Numbered from the stretch's first letter, positions 12,788 to 24,540 are shown. The stretch: DNA of 64,000 bases from Branchiostoma belcheri (GCF_001625305.1 NW_017803379.1:2241594-2305593); one strand, 5' to 3'. Notes: generated by a model not told the origin, from the letters alone. Translations and numbers: made by a program.

Positions 12788-13646
12788 TTTGTTGGCAAGT
12801 GGAGAGACGAAATAGCGGATTGGTCGGAGAGAGCCTGTCTTCGGAGGCTTTCTGTTCGTCCTCTGCGCACTATGAGTCAATTAGGGCACAATGACAGCCC
12901 CGCGCACGTTAGGTTATTGGCTAGGGCACACTGCACTGACCGGAGTGTTTTGCCGAGATATTGTCTAAGACACAGATTTTATTACTTGTTGGCCTTAACG
13001 TTACCCTCGAAATGACAATCCTCTTAGATTTTTCAAGCCATCCTCGGCTACAGGAAATGACTGGAGATTTTCGGATGATCGAAACTGACGCAAATTTATT
13101 GATTTCTGACTCAGATTCGCTTCGGTATGGAGAATGTTATGTGTTTTATATGTTGTTGTCACACCGAGAAAAGTCGATTAAATGATCACCGCCTCATCTG
13201 GGTGAACAGATAATATGGGATTTCTGAAAGTAATCGTGTCTGTGAAGATTACCGTGGGCTAGTTACGTGCTATCCGGCTTTATAATACTAGTATTTTGTT
13301 TGGACACCGTATCACGGGAGCCCCTTCGTCGATAAATGTCCCTATTCCTAGTGCCTGTTTGGAAGCATGCGTCTCGGATATTATAATCCCTTAAACCTAG
13401 CATCTTTTATACATTATGTTACATTTTATATATGACAAGTTAGCACAGGGTGTATCAAAGTCTAGGTTATAACAATTACGTGAATGGTCTGTTCCGTGTT
13501 GACGTTTTACTGCGATGTTGGTAGAGGTCGTTTTTGACACTTGAGGATGTGGTGTGTCCCCCACAATGCCTTGCGCGGCGGGACTTTCATAATCAGTTAC
13601 CAACACAGCGAAACTCTCCCGACCTTTGCTCGGCACAAGAAGCGCT
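12788..13646. promoter_or_regulatory. Shared divergent promoter region of caspase and EBP-like gene
   Basis: The caspase (-) starts at 12787 and the EBP-like gene (+) at 13647, so 859 bp must hold both promoters unless 5' UTR exons extend them. No clear TATA box was seen on either side. A ZNF143-type site lies close to the plus-strand gene. No coding exon is supported here. Confidence 0.55.
13560..13575 (+). promoter_or_regulatory. ZNF143/STAF-type site upstream of the EBP-like gene
   Basis: CCCACAATGCCTTGCG closely fits the ZNF143/STAF core (CCCAGAATGCATTGCG type), and is followed by GCGGCGGGA, an E2F-like sequence. It ends about 70 bases before the ATG at 13647, a usual distance for a TATA-less promoter element. 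Binding is inferred from the motif only. Confidence 0.5.
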
Positions 13647-15567
13647 ATGGCAGACGAAAAGACTCCCCTTCCAGGATGGGTGAAGGCTTGGCTGGTCAGT
13701 ACGGCGGTCATACAGACGTGGGACGCCTCTTTCATCTGGCTACGGCCGCATACGTTCCCAGGAGGTGCCCTGGACCTGTACTGGAAACCATGTGAGTTGG
13801 GACAGTTTGGGAAAATGACTCCCGAAAATCTGAAAAATTATCAAAGTGCAGCTCGAAAGTGAGAGGACGAAGGGTGAGGTTTTTAAAAAGGATAGTCAAG
13901 GAGTGAAATTTACAATGAGTGCAGGCTAAAATCAGCTGTTGAATACCTCAAAGAACCCCCCCACCCCCACTCCGAAGAACTTTGTTTTGGGCCGTATGTG
14001 CTAGCCTTGCTCATTAGCATACGGGCACCCAAAGCATACATAATTTTTACACCACTACACTATGTGCTCTGGTACGTGAACATATATCCTATACATATCT
14101 GCCCTTGCTTTCCATACACATCTCACCTACTCTAATAACATCCAATATCACTCTGTTTTGTTTCTCTGCCCTTTCAATATCTTTCTTACCCTTCTCTAGC
14201 CCTCAGCCAATTCTGTCTTCCAGAATCCTGATTTTGTACATGCTTAGACTCTACAATTAAAATTAATCAGATTAACGTTAAATTTAGGGTCACCTAACCC
14301 TAATTTAGCGTTACCCTAACCCTACTTTAGGGTTATGCTAACTCTAATTTAGGGTTACCTGACCCTAACCCTAATTTAGGCTTAGCGTTACTCTAAAGTA
14401 GGGTTAGCCGTTATCGTAACCCTATGTAGGGTTAGGTAACCCTAGATTAGGGTTAGATAACCCTAGATTAGGGTTAGCGTAAACCTAATGAACCCTACAA
14501 AACTAATGAAGCTGTTACCGAAGAACTAGTGTGATCCCTGGGGTTGTGTTCACTACATTAACTGTGATACGAACAAGGGTTGCTAGAGGTCGCTCTTGAC
14601 ACATTAGGAGGTACTAGTACCAATGGTGATTATTTGCGAGGAAGACAATAATTATATCTGGGGAACTGTCATAACAATGAAATGAAAAATAGATATAAGA
14701 TTCCTGGTAGGTTTATGTCCACTCGCACAGTTGCCACGACGCCGACTGTGGGAGTGGATGTAAACTAACCAGGATGGTGTCCAGGCTAGCACAGGACTGC
14801 ATGTACCATTACGAAACTATTTCCTCCACAGACAGCCTGTACATTGATGTTGACATGAGGTACAAGGACATGACAGACAGCTTTGTGATGGCCGTTTCTC
14901 TGTGAGTATCACATCATCATCAGATTGAATTCTTATCAGATTGAGTAACATTAATTATTCCTTGTGTAAAAATTGAAGTTTGACACAAAACTGGAATTAC
15001 AGAAGAAGAAAATGTGGAACTTCGACACGGTCAGTTGCAACTTAAACAGTGGTTTTGATATGAAAAGTAATTCTGTGTATCAAATAGCTTGCAAAATGAA
15101 GATTTAGACTCAGAAAATAAGACTTAAGTACATTTCTATACTTGTGCGTGCACCCTGAGAGTTGATGATGTGTCTAATTCTTATTCTGTAATTTTCTTAA
15201 CTCTGCTGCAATTGTCTTTCTATCACTTCCAGTCTAAGCAATCAAATCTACACCATCCCTCTCAGTTTTCTACAGATCATGCTCATGATGAGTGTAGTAG
15301 ACAGTCACTTCATGAAGGAAGAAGCTTGGATGTCAGTACAGCCAACTTCCTGCAAGCTGCTTTACCTTTTTTCTCTTACCTTTATCCCTAAATTTTTCAC
15401 TTTACTACAATGATTATTTAGCTTCAGCCGTGTACTATTATAACCATGTAAGTTAAGTGCTCTGCCCTCTTCTCTGACTAACTGAAGTTTTTTGTCTTTA
15501 ACCCCTTTTCTTTCCATCTAGCTTGAACTATGTGGAGGTGGTCCTGTGCCTCATACTTCTGTACATG
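13647..15567 (+). CDS. EBP-like (EXPERA-type) multi-pass membrane protein, first three exons (3' partial)
   Basis: Exons 13647-13791, 14832-14901 and 15522-15567 join in phase to give 87 residues from ATG. The protein has a first hydrophobic segment around WLVSTAVIQTWDASFIWLRP (residues 15-34), then PGGALDLYWKPYSLYIDVD, an acidic D..DSFV stretch and a second hydrophobic segment, LNYVEVVLCLILLYM, at which the third exon ends on a GT donor. The WDxxxxLRPxxxPGG pattern followed by Y.lYi.iD and an FxxAxxxLNxxE stretch resembles uncharacterised emopamil-binding-protein-like proteins known from fungi and invertebrates; the family call is from memory of that pattern. EBP relatives are ER sterol isomerases or lipid-binding receptors. 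Such proteins usually run to roughly 160-230 residues, so two more membrane segments are missing; the remaining exons were not located downstream. Confidence 0.65.
14273..14490. repeat. Telomere-like CCCTAA/TTAGGG snap-back tract
   Basis: About 220 bp made almost wholly of degenerate CCCTAA and TTAGGG hexamers in alternating orientation, with ACCCTAATTTAGGGTTA-like palindromes repeated. It lies in intron 1 of the EBP-like gene. Because both orientations are interleaved it would fold on itself, unlike a simple interstitial telomere array. Confidence 0.8.
14703..14773 (+). ncRNA. 71-nt miRNA-like hairpin (or very short foldback element)
   Basis: Two 29-nt arms (14703-14731 and 14745-14773) pair at 27 of 29 positions, counting three G:U pairs and two mismatches, around a 13-nt loop. 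The 5' arm starts CCTGGTAGGTTTATGTCC. Size, loop and near-perfect stem fit a pre-miRNA. It is in intron 1 of the EBP-like gene on the sense strand. A minimal foldback transposon relic would look alike; no mature miRNA was recognised. Confidence 0.35.
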
Positions 15568-16080
15568 GTGAGTACTTCAACAAAAGCAACTTCCATTCTT
15601 ATACATTATTTTACTTTGTCCAAGTTATCTAGAACAGCCCTGTAATAATTTAATGTTTCAAATGCCCTTCCTTGCTTTTCAATTTTGAAGTCAGAAGTAC
15701 AAATGCACATATACATGTCGTATTTAAATCTCAGATCTCTGAAATTGAGATGCTACATTGTGAAATGAGGAATGAAAAAATAAAATTTTGAGTCTTACAA
15801 TGGACTGCTGCAACCTTCTTCCTGCTAGGATTGCCTTTTGACATCAAGTTTGCACTGGTTCCAAAGTTAGGCAACAGGGATAAGGTTATTGCCCAGTTAG
15901 GCAAACAGCCTGTATCAGAGGTTACACTTACATGTACAGTATAGTTAGGCAGCAGCCTAAGAAAGACTGCTATCTCCTACTCCACCATCCTGGATGTCTT
16001 GTAGACATGTTCCCTCCTTTCCCTGATCAGTTTCAATCAAATCTTCAAAGCCCCACCCCACATTTATCAGTATTCTAGAA

Positions 16081-16155
16081 CTGTTTGAGAAAAGTCTCCA
16101 CTTCCTGTGCGAGAGCATTTGCTTTCTCCGTAAGCAATCTCCCTTTGTTCTTGAG
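16081..16155 (-). pseudogene. Possible non-LTR reverse-transcriptase remnant
   Basis: Read on the minus strand this gives LKNKGRLLTEKANALAQ and then EVETFLKQ, which resembles the conserved stretch between endonuclease and reverse transcriptase of Jockey/CR1-type LINEs (KNKGxLLTxxxxxANALxxxF). Only about 25 residues match and the surrounding frames are interrupted, so this is a weak call. Confidence 0.27.
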
Positions 16156-16982
16156 GATTAGGACTAGGAGACCCAGGAATTACAAGAAAACTCATGCATC
16201 TTCGGGGATCCTTCCAGCCCGTACAATCAAGAAGTCTTGATGGAAGTCTTTCCGACCTACAGGTGCACTAATGTTGTTGGAGAATGTCCATACGGAGAAA
16301 ACAGCAGGGCCTTAAGCAATTAAGGAAATCCTCGGCCTGGCTTATTCCTGGAGATGACATCTTTTTGGGAGGTACAGGAAAGGTTGCTGATTCTGTGGAA
16401 GCCATCATGGTATTACCATCGCCAGAAGGCGTACCACTTTCTAAACTAGAGGTCGGAGATCTCATGTCTTCGTCAGAGGTACATCGTTCTAGAGAAATTA
16501 ACATGCGTATTCTTCACTCTTTTTAATAATCAATTTGGTCTAAAGAACAAAAGAATCTCTGTACTATTTTTATGGTACAGAACACCCTGAAACGGTTTGC
16601 CGCAGATTATACAGATGCGTCGTCACCCGTGTTAGCCCCCCCCCCCCTACGTTATTTGAGTTTGGACTGTTACTGGAAAAAAAAACGTTCAAGAAATTCT
16701 TACTGTGTTGAAAGTGTCACGACAGCGCCGCAAAATATAATAAGAGAAGATGTTATAAAGGAAAGAATCAGAACAGGGTGACTACTGGCTGCTGTTTTGT
16801 TAATTTGTCTTTATGACAAATAGAAGACTTGTGTTCTTTGTGTCCTAACATTTGTACTTCTACAGTTAGTATATTCCAAATCTAGGCATCTCATTTTTCG
16901 GCCCTTCGTGTTTTTACTGCGCGCTTGCCTTAAATTTAAGGTAATTAGATTTAAGGTCTCTAGTGGACGTCATCCATAGCAA

Positions 16983-17828
16983 TTACTTGGTGTGGCCGTA
17001 GAAAATAACCTGACATATGTCCAACCTATCCTCCCCTGCTGAAGTTATAGTACGATCCCTCAATGTAACGTCATTTGATCCCATCCCATTATGGGGTTCC
17101 CCGGCTATATCCAGCTGTCGGCTGTCTCCAAGCAGATGTAGGTGGGGATTTCTAAACACAAAAGGTCCTATTACGGGGACATAACGACGTCCACGACTCT
17201 CATCTTTGAACTCAATCTTGGAGACCATTACAGTAACATGCCTATCAAATTTCATTAACTTCCATCCACACATACAAAAGTTATCCTGCTCACAAGAAAA
17301 ATTAACAAAATGCCCCCTGTAGTCACAACGAAACCCCCCACGAAGCTCAGTAACGAACTTAACCTTGGTCCTGACAATAGTAAGCACCACACCAAGAATT
17401 ATAATCAACATTTTACAAATACTTGAGTTATTTTGCTAACAAGCCACAAACACAAAAGGTGCACTAACGTGACGCACGGACCCCCCACGAAGCCGAAACT
17501 TGTACTTGACTTTGGCCTCAACAGCGGTAATCTGCCTGCCAAAAATTATGGACGTCGAATCATGCCTTCCAGAGTTATAACGCAAAATCCGCAGTTCCCC
17601 ACACTCCGGCGAGACAATTTCATAGTCCTTCTGACGAAGACAATAAATCTCTCCTGGTACTATCTTCAAAACAACTTCTTGACATTCAGTATGGTAATAA
17701 AAAGAAAAAGCCATGATGGTGCATGCCTCTTGATGGAAAGTACTTGAAGCATACACAGAAGGCCAAGACTGATACTGTGATAGTTGGGATGAAGAACTAG
17801 AACTCACCAGAAAGCCCTGTGTCTACAG
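16983..17828 (-). repeat. Tandem 147-bp repeat array, in frame on the minus strand, of unknown family
   Basis: Two minus-strand open frames, 17807-17436 (123 codons) and 17411-16983 (142 codons), are in the same frame and separated by a single TAG. Within them three diverged units repeat every 147 bp (49 codons). Each has a basic and hydrophobic stretch, then RGG-like residues, then a Phe-rich end: KVKYKFRLRGG..SAPFVF, KVKFVTELRGG..RGHFVNF and KIEFKDESRGR..IGPFVF. Anchors are near 17459, 17312 and 17165. The third unit is followed by a non-repeated tail including HLHLLGDSRQLDIAGEP. I do not recognise the family. It may be a decayed repeat gene, a transposon-borne frame or a satellite whose period happens to be a multiple of three. 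Confidence 0.5.
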
Positions 17829-18073
17829 TGTGCTTGCTTTTCATGCTTGGACCAAATCCTGAACTTTTCTACTTTATTACTCTCTAAGAACCATTGATGC
17901 ACTAGATCTTTTGGTTCTGCATTAGATAATAGTATGTGTAATAGCTTTAACATTGTAGTAGGTCCAGAAGATGATAATGATTTCAGTAAAATAACATTTT
18001 GAAACAGTAGATTTTTTTTATTATTGCAGCCGTATTCCCTTCTTGACTGGAGAACTGAATACTGCCAGCATTA

Positions 18074-18447
18074 GGCCACACCAATTTAATTTGTTGGTTC
18101 TCGGATTCGCCTCTTCGTTTTTTTCTGATTTGCAAAAAAAAAAAAATGATTCTGGTTCTGAATCAACTGAAAAATGCTCATGTTTTGCCCCCAACAGTTG
18201 AGGATAGTCCTTTTCTTCCTAGTTGTTACAGTTTTCCCATCTATCATTGCAGTGGTTTGATTAAAAGTTCAAAATTCAATGTTTAAATTTTAACCCAGCC
18301 TTTTGTGTTGACTTAATGGCTCATTTCGTAGCATTTAAGCCTATAATAGGATGCCTAGACCTGTTTTTATTTTTATTTTTTTTCGCCCTGTCGCTTCATA
18401 TTTTTTCTGAAAAAATCCGAGAACCAACAAATTAAATTGGTGTGGCC
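18074..18447. mobile_element. Harbinger-type MITE (374 bp)
   Basis: Perfect 34-bp terminal inverted repeats begin GGCCACACCAATTTAATTTG on the left and end with its complement on the right. The element is flanked by TTA at 18071-18073 and 18448-18450, the 3-bp TWA target duplication typical of PIF/Harbinger. The interior is T-rich and has no open frame of note, so it is non-autonomous. Confidence 0.85.
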
Positions 18448-18450
18448 TTA

Positions 18451-21400
18451 CACATGCAAAACTGGGTCAATTCTTTTACAGACACACATGGTTTTTATTT
18501 GCCTAGCATTTAATAAGGTGTCAACCATTAACAGCCCCGCTATTACTACAAATTAACGTGCCGTTCGATCGTGTATCCTTTAGATCGATGGCCACTTCAA
18601 TTTCCGCTTGTAGCCGCTGGCCATATATCACCTCTGACCTGGTCAAACCGCTGCAAGTGTTCCAGGCCTAATAAAGAGGTTTAAAACAGCTGTAACACCT
18701 GGTTACATACAGCCTTAGGATTGGTTTTAAGAGGAGTAAACATTTAAGATAGGCTTTGTCTAGGTTTTGAGACAGTGCTTGGTGCCAAGGAATGAGTCCC
18801 ACATATGATAATTGCTTGATGAGAGTCTACACTAGTCTAGGAAAGATTATAACAAGAATTTCCATTCTGGCCTGGAGGAAGAATATAATGGCGTTTTTGG
18901 CCAGTTTGTATTTGCTTCTACGTCCTTTTGAAACCTTTTGAAATGCTCAACTTAATGCTCTGATCATTTGATTTTCTTAATACATTTTGAACTAGTAGTG
19001 ACTAAAAATATGCAGTAAGCAAAATCTAAGGAGACATACATGCAATTATCCTTCAGTCCTAGTTCACATGGTTTTCTTATCTCACAAAGCAGCCATTAAC
19101 AGTTTTGTATTCTACATCTTAAGTCATTTATGCTTTTGAAAAGAGATCTTAAGAAAAACAGATGAAACAGTAGTACTTTCAAATCTGTTTTTAAGCTGAA
19201 CAAAGATGTAATTGTAACATTCAATGGTTTTAGCCACAGGGCAGGCTCATCTCATTATCTACAGTTTACAGGTTTATTTTCCCCACCTGTGGTGCAGTAA
19301 GAAAAAGGGCCATTTTGTAAATTAGTGAAAGATGCAGCCTAATGATGGAGCTCTTGCCTAATGAGAAAATGCTATCTTCCTGCAGTATAAGAGACAAGGG
19401 ATAAACCGCAAGTATATGTTCGACTTCAAAGTTTAAACATTCACGTTATCAGCAATGTTACCTTCACACTTGTCAGCAGACTGTGTTAGATTCACAGGTT
19501 TCAGCTATATTACTCTGGTGGGAATCAAAAGCAACTTTACGAGGTTCATGTAGACGTAAGTAATAAAACAAGCGCTGAATGAAATTAGGAAACATTAGTA
19601 ATATTCATCTCAGAATGTTTATGATATTTACCAGAAGCAGCCTTGCAGATAATAAGTGTCTCCCTTCATATATGTTGCGAATGATACATTAGAACAAGAG
19701 CAGCATTTTTAATTCCGTTAAGGAATATTAGGCGCCAGTATCTGTCATTTACTGTACAAAACTTTCTTTTACAATTCAGTAGAAATGGAAGACTGAATCA
19801 GATGCTTTTCTTATATATATGCTTTCATTAATCATTGTTGCTATCTAACAGACACTAATTAACATGTCTGAGGACAGATAAACAATCATCAATGACATTC
19901 CGAAATACAAAATTAGGATGTAGCCTGCAGGTATAATGTAGTCAAGATATCTTCTGAATCTTCATAATTATAATTGGCCAATTTTGTAAAGCATTACAAA
20001 ATACATCATAAAACTGAATTGTGCTTTGTACATAATTTCTTTACAACTATTTCACACATTCTCACATCACATTTATGTACATATGTACATGTAATACTAA
20101 TTATAATTTCATCCAGAAGATTCTAATTTCATCTCTTGCCTAATGAGAAATTGCTGTCTGTCAAAAAGCAACATTCATTTGATTGTACACAAACTGTATA
20201 TGTTATGATCTTAACAATACAAATGGGATTTGATATTGGTACATGTATGTTTACTTCGTTGTTTCTCAGAAACGGATGGTTGGAAAGACATATGTTTATT
20301 ATTCATGAACATACACTGTACATGTATATTAATATTTATTATGAGGCACTTGGTGAATGTTGCTGTTGTGCAAATAATAAACAAACAAACAAATGTCACA
20401 GAAAGAACACAACAATGAGATGGGTATTTCACTATTGCAACCAAAATGTTAGACAGACCATGCTTCAATTTCATTCGAGTGATATATTAGTCTGGAATAT
20501 CACAAAAAATTAGATATTGACTGAAAGATAGATTATAAAAAATAGATTAGATTTAAAATTAGACAATGAGATAAGTAAACCATCATTAGTTAGCATGTAT
20601 AGGAGTTATGCTTCGGTATCATCATTCATTTTAGGCACTTGGAACATCTGTAAAAATGTCACATATTTTATTTGTCTGAAAAGGCAAAAGTTAGACCACA
20701 ACATGGAACATCAGATGGCTTTTGAATGAACCATGATCCGGGTGATCAAGCTGTGAGGTATGTATGTACAGTGATCATCAGAGCGCTGCACCACATGTTA
20801 CCATGTACTATTTGACTTCCCGCTTCCCTTTATGAAAAGGTGTTTGAGCTGGCCAAATGTCTGTCGTGGTACCCCCACAATGGCACACCTGCTGTCTGGC
20901 TGATGAGGCCAGACGGTTCTGTTTTCCAGGCTATATTGTGTTGCTAATTCTGTTTGCCATTACAGGGAGCGGGGCCAACTGTTGCTCAGACCTAGAGCAT
21001 GTCTCTTTGTTCCAGCTCCGTCCTTTGTGTAAGAGATGGACGTGTGGAGGCAAGTTATGTCGATACACATTCTGCCAACACAATGAAAATACAACATGTA
21101 CATGTACATGTAGTGTTGTTCTGTTCTGGTTTTATTACATTCTTAAGCATACTTAATGTTGTAATCAGTTTTTTCTCTAAAATATGTGATGAAGAACATT
21201 TCTCTAGACTAGATCTTACAATAGATTTTCCAATACAATAATGTATAAGCTTATCTCTTGTAAGAAATATTCAGGTAACGAGTGGAAATAATCTCTGCTT
21301 CTGTATTTTTCAGGTCACTCTTAGAATTCAGGGAAACTCAGGGAAAGGGCAATATTCCTATATTCATCTTTTTAAAAATTATTCAAATTGAGTTGAAACT

Positions 21401-23057
21401 TCAGTGTGTTATTAGCTGCAAGTAAATGCAATTCTTGTCATAGTCACCAGGGGGTGTCTTTGACTTCGTAGTATAAGCACTAATGGCCAGCTATATTTAT
21501 TTCCATAATAGGCCAAATTTTTCAGATAACCACATAATCATCTCCATCTGCCATTATTCAACCTATAATTCAGCAGGTCTACTTATAAAGTAAAACTAGC
21601 TATTAACGATGCATTTGCTGCTGCGTTGTAACAGAAGGATTATTAAACTGGATATAAAGGGGACTGCTGGGCATACAGAGCAGGTGTTTTTGACAGCATC
21701 AAATAGCAGCTGTTTGTATGACTGACATACATGTTTCGGCTATTAGTGATCAACAGGCTGAGATATTGTATAGTTTATCTTTTTGTCTCACATTTACACG
21801 TTCTTGTTTTCTCTGTGGTATTACAGAGATCCATAAAAAAATTTGATGTAATTTTTTTCCTACCGGTACTGCTTTTTTTGTGGTTGAACAAGATAAAGTT
21901 CTCTTGATAAAACACGAATAAAATGAAGCTGTGCATCTGCTTGGACCTAATAAGTTAGAAAGTAACTTGAATGCAGCCCAAAACCTCTGGCATTTCTGTA
22001 CCAGAGAATTTGCCTACCTTTTGAACCTGCGGCTGACCTTTTTTCGAGGCTGTCCCTAACGTTAAGATGATTCTTATCTTGGTAAGAAGTGTTTCTGACA
22101 GGATTATCTGATTCCTGACACCCAAACCATCTGTCCCGGCTCCTCCCCAGAATCCTTGTCATGCTCCAGATCTCCAGAAATACCAGCGCTGCGCTGATCG
22201 CCCCGCAAATCTGTCCCACAATCCTGCGCACACCTCTGTCCTTTCAAATGAAATCCCCAGAACATCTGGGTTTGCCGAGATAAGGGTGGCAATTATACAA
22301 TGCACAAGGCTGCAAGGTGTTCTTCCACATTTCTAACCTATTGTCTACAGTACAATGTATGTTCTTTGTGTCGGCAAACAGTCTGTAAGGAGAGCTTTGA
22401 TTTAAGATCTTTGATCTTTAAGATTTCTAGTTAGGATAAATTTTAGAATCTGATGTAATCCAAAAAACTCCAAACTCAGGAACTACCAAAGCACACACTA
22501 AATTTTCCCATTGTCGTTGTTATTTTACTTTCAACAACCAGATGACAAATTGCACAGTCTTATCCGATGGTTTTTACCTATGCCATAATTTAGAATGATG
22601 AGGTGCAGGAAGTACTTGTTTTGAAGTTCCAACCCAAAGGCAAAATATTCAAAAGTTGAGTGGTTGTACAAAATATTGTATTTGTCAAAGATGTTGCCTT
22701 GATGATAAATTTACTGAGTTGGCAGTCAACCAACACTTTAAACTTTCCTAAAGGTGAAAGTATGACTGTTAAGTTGCACAGACCTGAAGGGAAGATCGGG
22801 TCCAAGATGTCTCGTAAACGTAGATAAGAATCTTCAAAGCTGAAAGTGTGAAACATTGTAATTTACAGAGTTAAGCTCACTAAACAGGTTTTGCAGTTTG
22901 TTGAGATGCAACGAGTAATTGGGGTTTGACTACCAGTAAATTTGTTCGCTGATAACTTTGTTTCCAGATGTTATTGTACATAGACGGAACAGATGCCTAC
23001 TTACGATACAGACAGACATTCAAGTATTTGTCATACTGGTGCATAAAAGATGATGAG
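18451..23057. other. Gene-free stretch
   Basis: AT-rich sequence with several TACATGTA palindromes (for example near 20085, 20311 and 21096) and short CAAA simple repeat near 20383. Open frames of up to 125 codons have no recognisable features. No exon supported. Confidence 0.5.
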
Positions 23058-23071
23058 AAGACTTATGTATG

Positions 23072-23619
23072 TATGTAATGTATGTAAGTCCCATAACCGT
23101 GAGCGGTCGTAGGGGCACCATGGCAGCCAGCAGCATGTCTGGACTTGCGCCATGATGTTTCAGTAGGCTTATAATCTTGGCGGCGCCTATCTCCTCTCCA
23201 AGATTTTGGCTGGTACAGACGGGGTTCGCCAGGCCTCCGTCCGGGTGAATGATGTAAATCACCATGTGGCTTATACAAGACGGAGGTCGCCAGGCCTCCA
23301 TCCGGGTGATTTGAAGTAAATCTCCAACTCCATACAGTAGTGTTTGTACCATCGCACACCGGGGCATGCCCCTACTCTTTTTCGAAAGGTGTGGTGGGAT
23401 CTTTAACGTGCTTGAGGTGTGGCTCTCCTCAAACACGGGACCTCCAGTTTACGTCCTATCCGAGGGACGTCACTAGCCGAAGCTAGGTACTCATTTACAC
23501 CTGAGTGAAGTGAGGAAAGTCGTGTAAAGTGCCTTTCCCAAGGGCACAAGGTGGGGTTCGAACCCACAACCTCTGGGGTGTGAGCCGAACGCGCTACCGA
23601 CTGCGCCACACGACCCCAC
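23072..23619 (-). mobile_element. tRNA-Val-derived SINE, full length with 14-bp target duplication
   Basis: Read on the minus strand the element opens with a tRNA-like head: box A TGGCGCAGTCGG, an anticodon loop CTCACAC (anticodon CAC, valine) and box B GGTTCGAACCC. The acceptor stem does not pair, so it is not a working tRNA gene. The body follows, including a duplicated block of about 60 bp (GTCGCCAGGCCTCC at about 23288 against TTCGCCAGGCCTCC at about 23225), and ends in a TACATA-type tail. Direct repeats AAGACTTATGTATG at 23058-23071 and 23620-23633 flank it exactly. Confidence 0.88.
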
Positions 23620-24540
23620 AAGACTTATGTATGCTTACATTAAACTTGACTACTGTATTCTTATAAGTCCATAATCTTGCATCGGCTCAGGTGTTTAAGA
23701 CTGAAGATGTAAAAGACAGGTGTCAGCTGGTGTGGTCTGCAATCATTCAGTTTATCACAGAAAATATGGTTGTCATGTCACTGGACAAACCTTTTCAACT
23801 TGTTTTTGCTCTGTGCGTTTTCCCTTTGACAAGTACCATGAATGAATGTCATTTCAATTTGCTATTTTGTTTTCCTGTCAGACTCGTATTCTTTTTTTTT
23901 ACTTCAATTTTCCCATAAAGTATACATGTATAACACTATATTATCATATAACACCTTTTACAGATGTTGACAATGTCTCATATTTAAGTCACAATTTTGT
24001 ATGATTCCATACATATTTGTTATTTAAAAATCACGGAAGACTTTCTTTCATCCAAGCTTAAAACTGCTTCAAAGACTTAGTACATCTTTTCTAGTATGCT
24101 CTCTATAGATTTAGTATTTATAGAAGCCTTGACATGAACAGGATAGGGATCAGCTGACCTTCAGCTGTGGGCAGACTTGTTCCTGTGGTGAGGCCTGGGG
24201 AGATTACACTGTGACCTGTATGTACAGAGGGTCACAAAGACCATTAATAACATATTGTGAGTGTGTGCTGTCCTGCTCTCTTACATGCACATATGATTGT
24301 GGTCTTAAACCTCCCAGCCTGAAGGCTGAATAGAACCAAGGACATTATATAGTCACAATTTACTATTGCATTGGAAGGACACTAGTTGCTAATAAAGGGT
24401 TAGCATTTCATGTAAAAAATCTGACAAAATCCTTATACAGTATTTTATACAGTTACATGTACAAATGTTCGAGGTACTGAAATGTACTGCGTAGATCTAT
24501 TCTATTGAGACCAATGGATTTTTTGGATTTTTCTGTTTTT

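Larger units (their letters stand above)
15568..18073. other. Downstream of EBP-like exon 3: no further exon recognised
   Basis: Probably intron of the EBP-like gene or its 3' side. It holds a possible reverse-transcriptase scrap and the 147-bp repeat array listed separately. A run of 13 C lies near 16636-16648. No exon with the expected EBP-like membrane segments was found. Confidence 0.4.

Noticed and set aside
20136-20513. 125-codon plus-strand open frame
   Set aside because: AT-rich, includes TACATGTA and CAAA simple repeats; no protein signature.
23540-23615. tRNA-Val gene
   Set aside because: Box A, anticodon loop and box B are present, but the acceptor stem cannot pair and the sequence runs on into a SINE body with its own target duplication.
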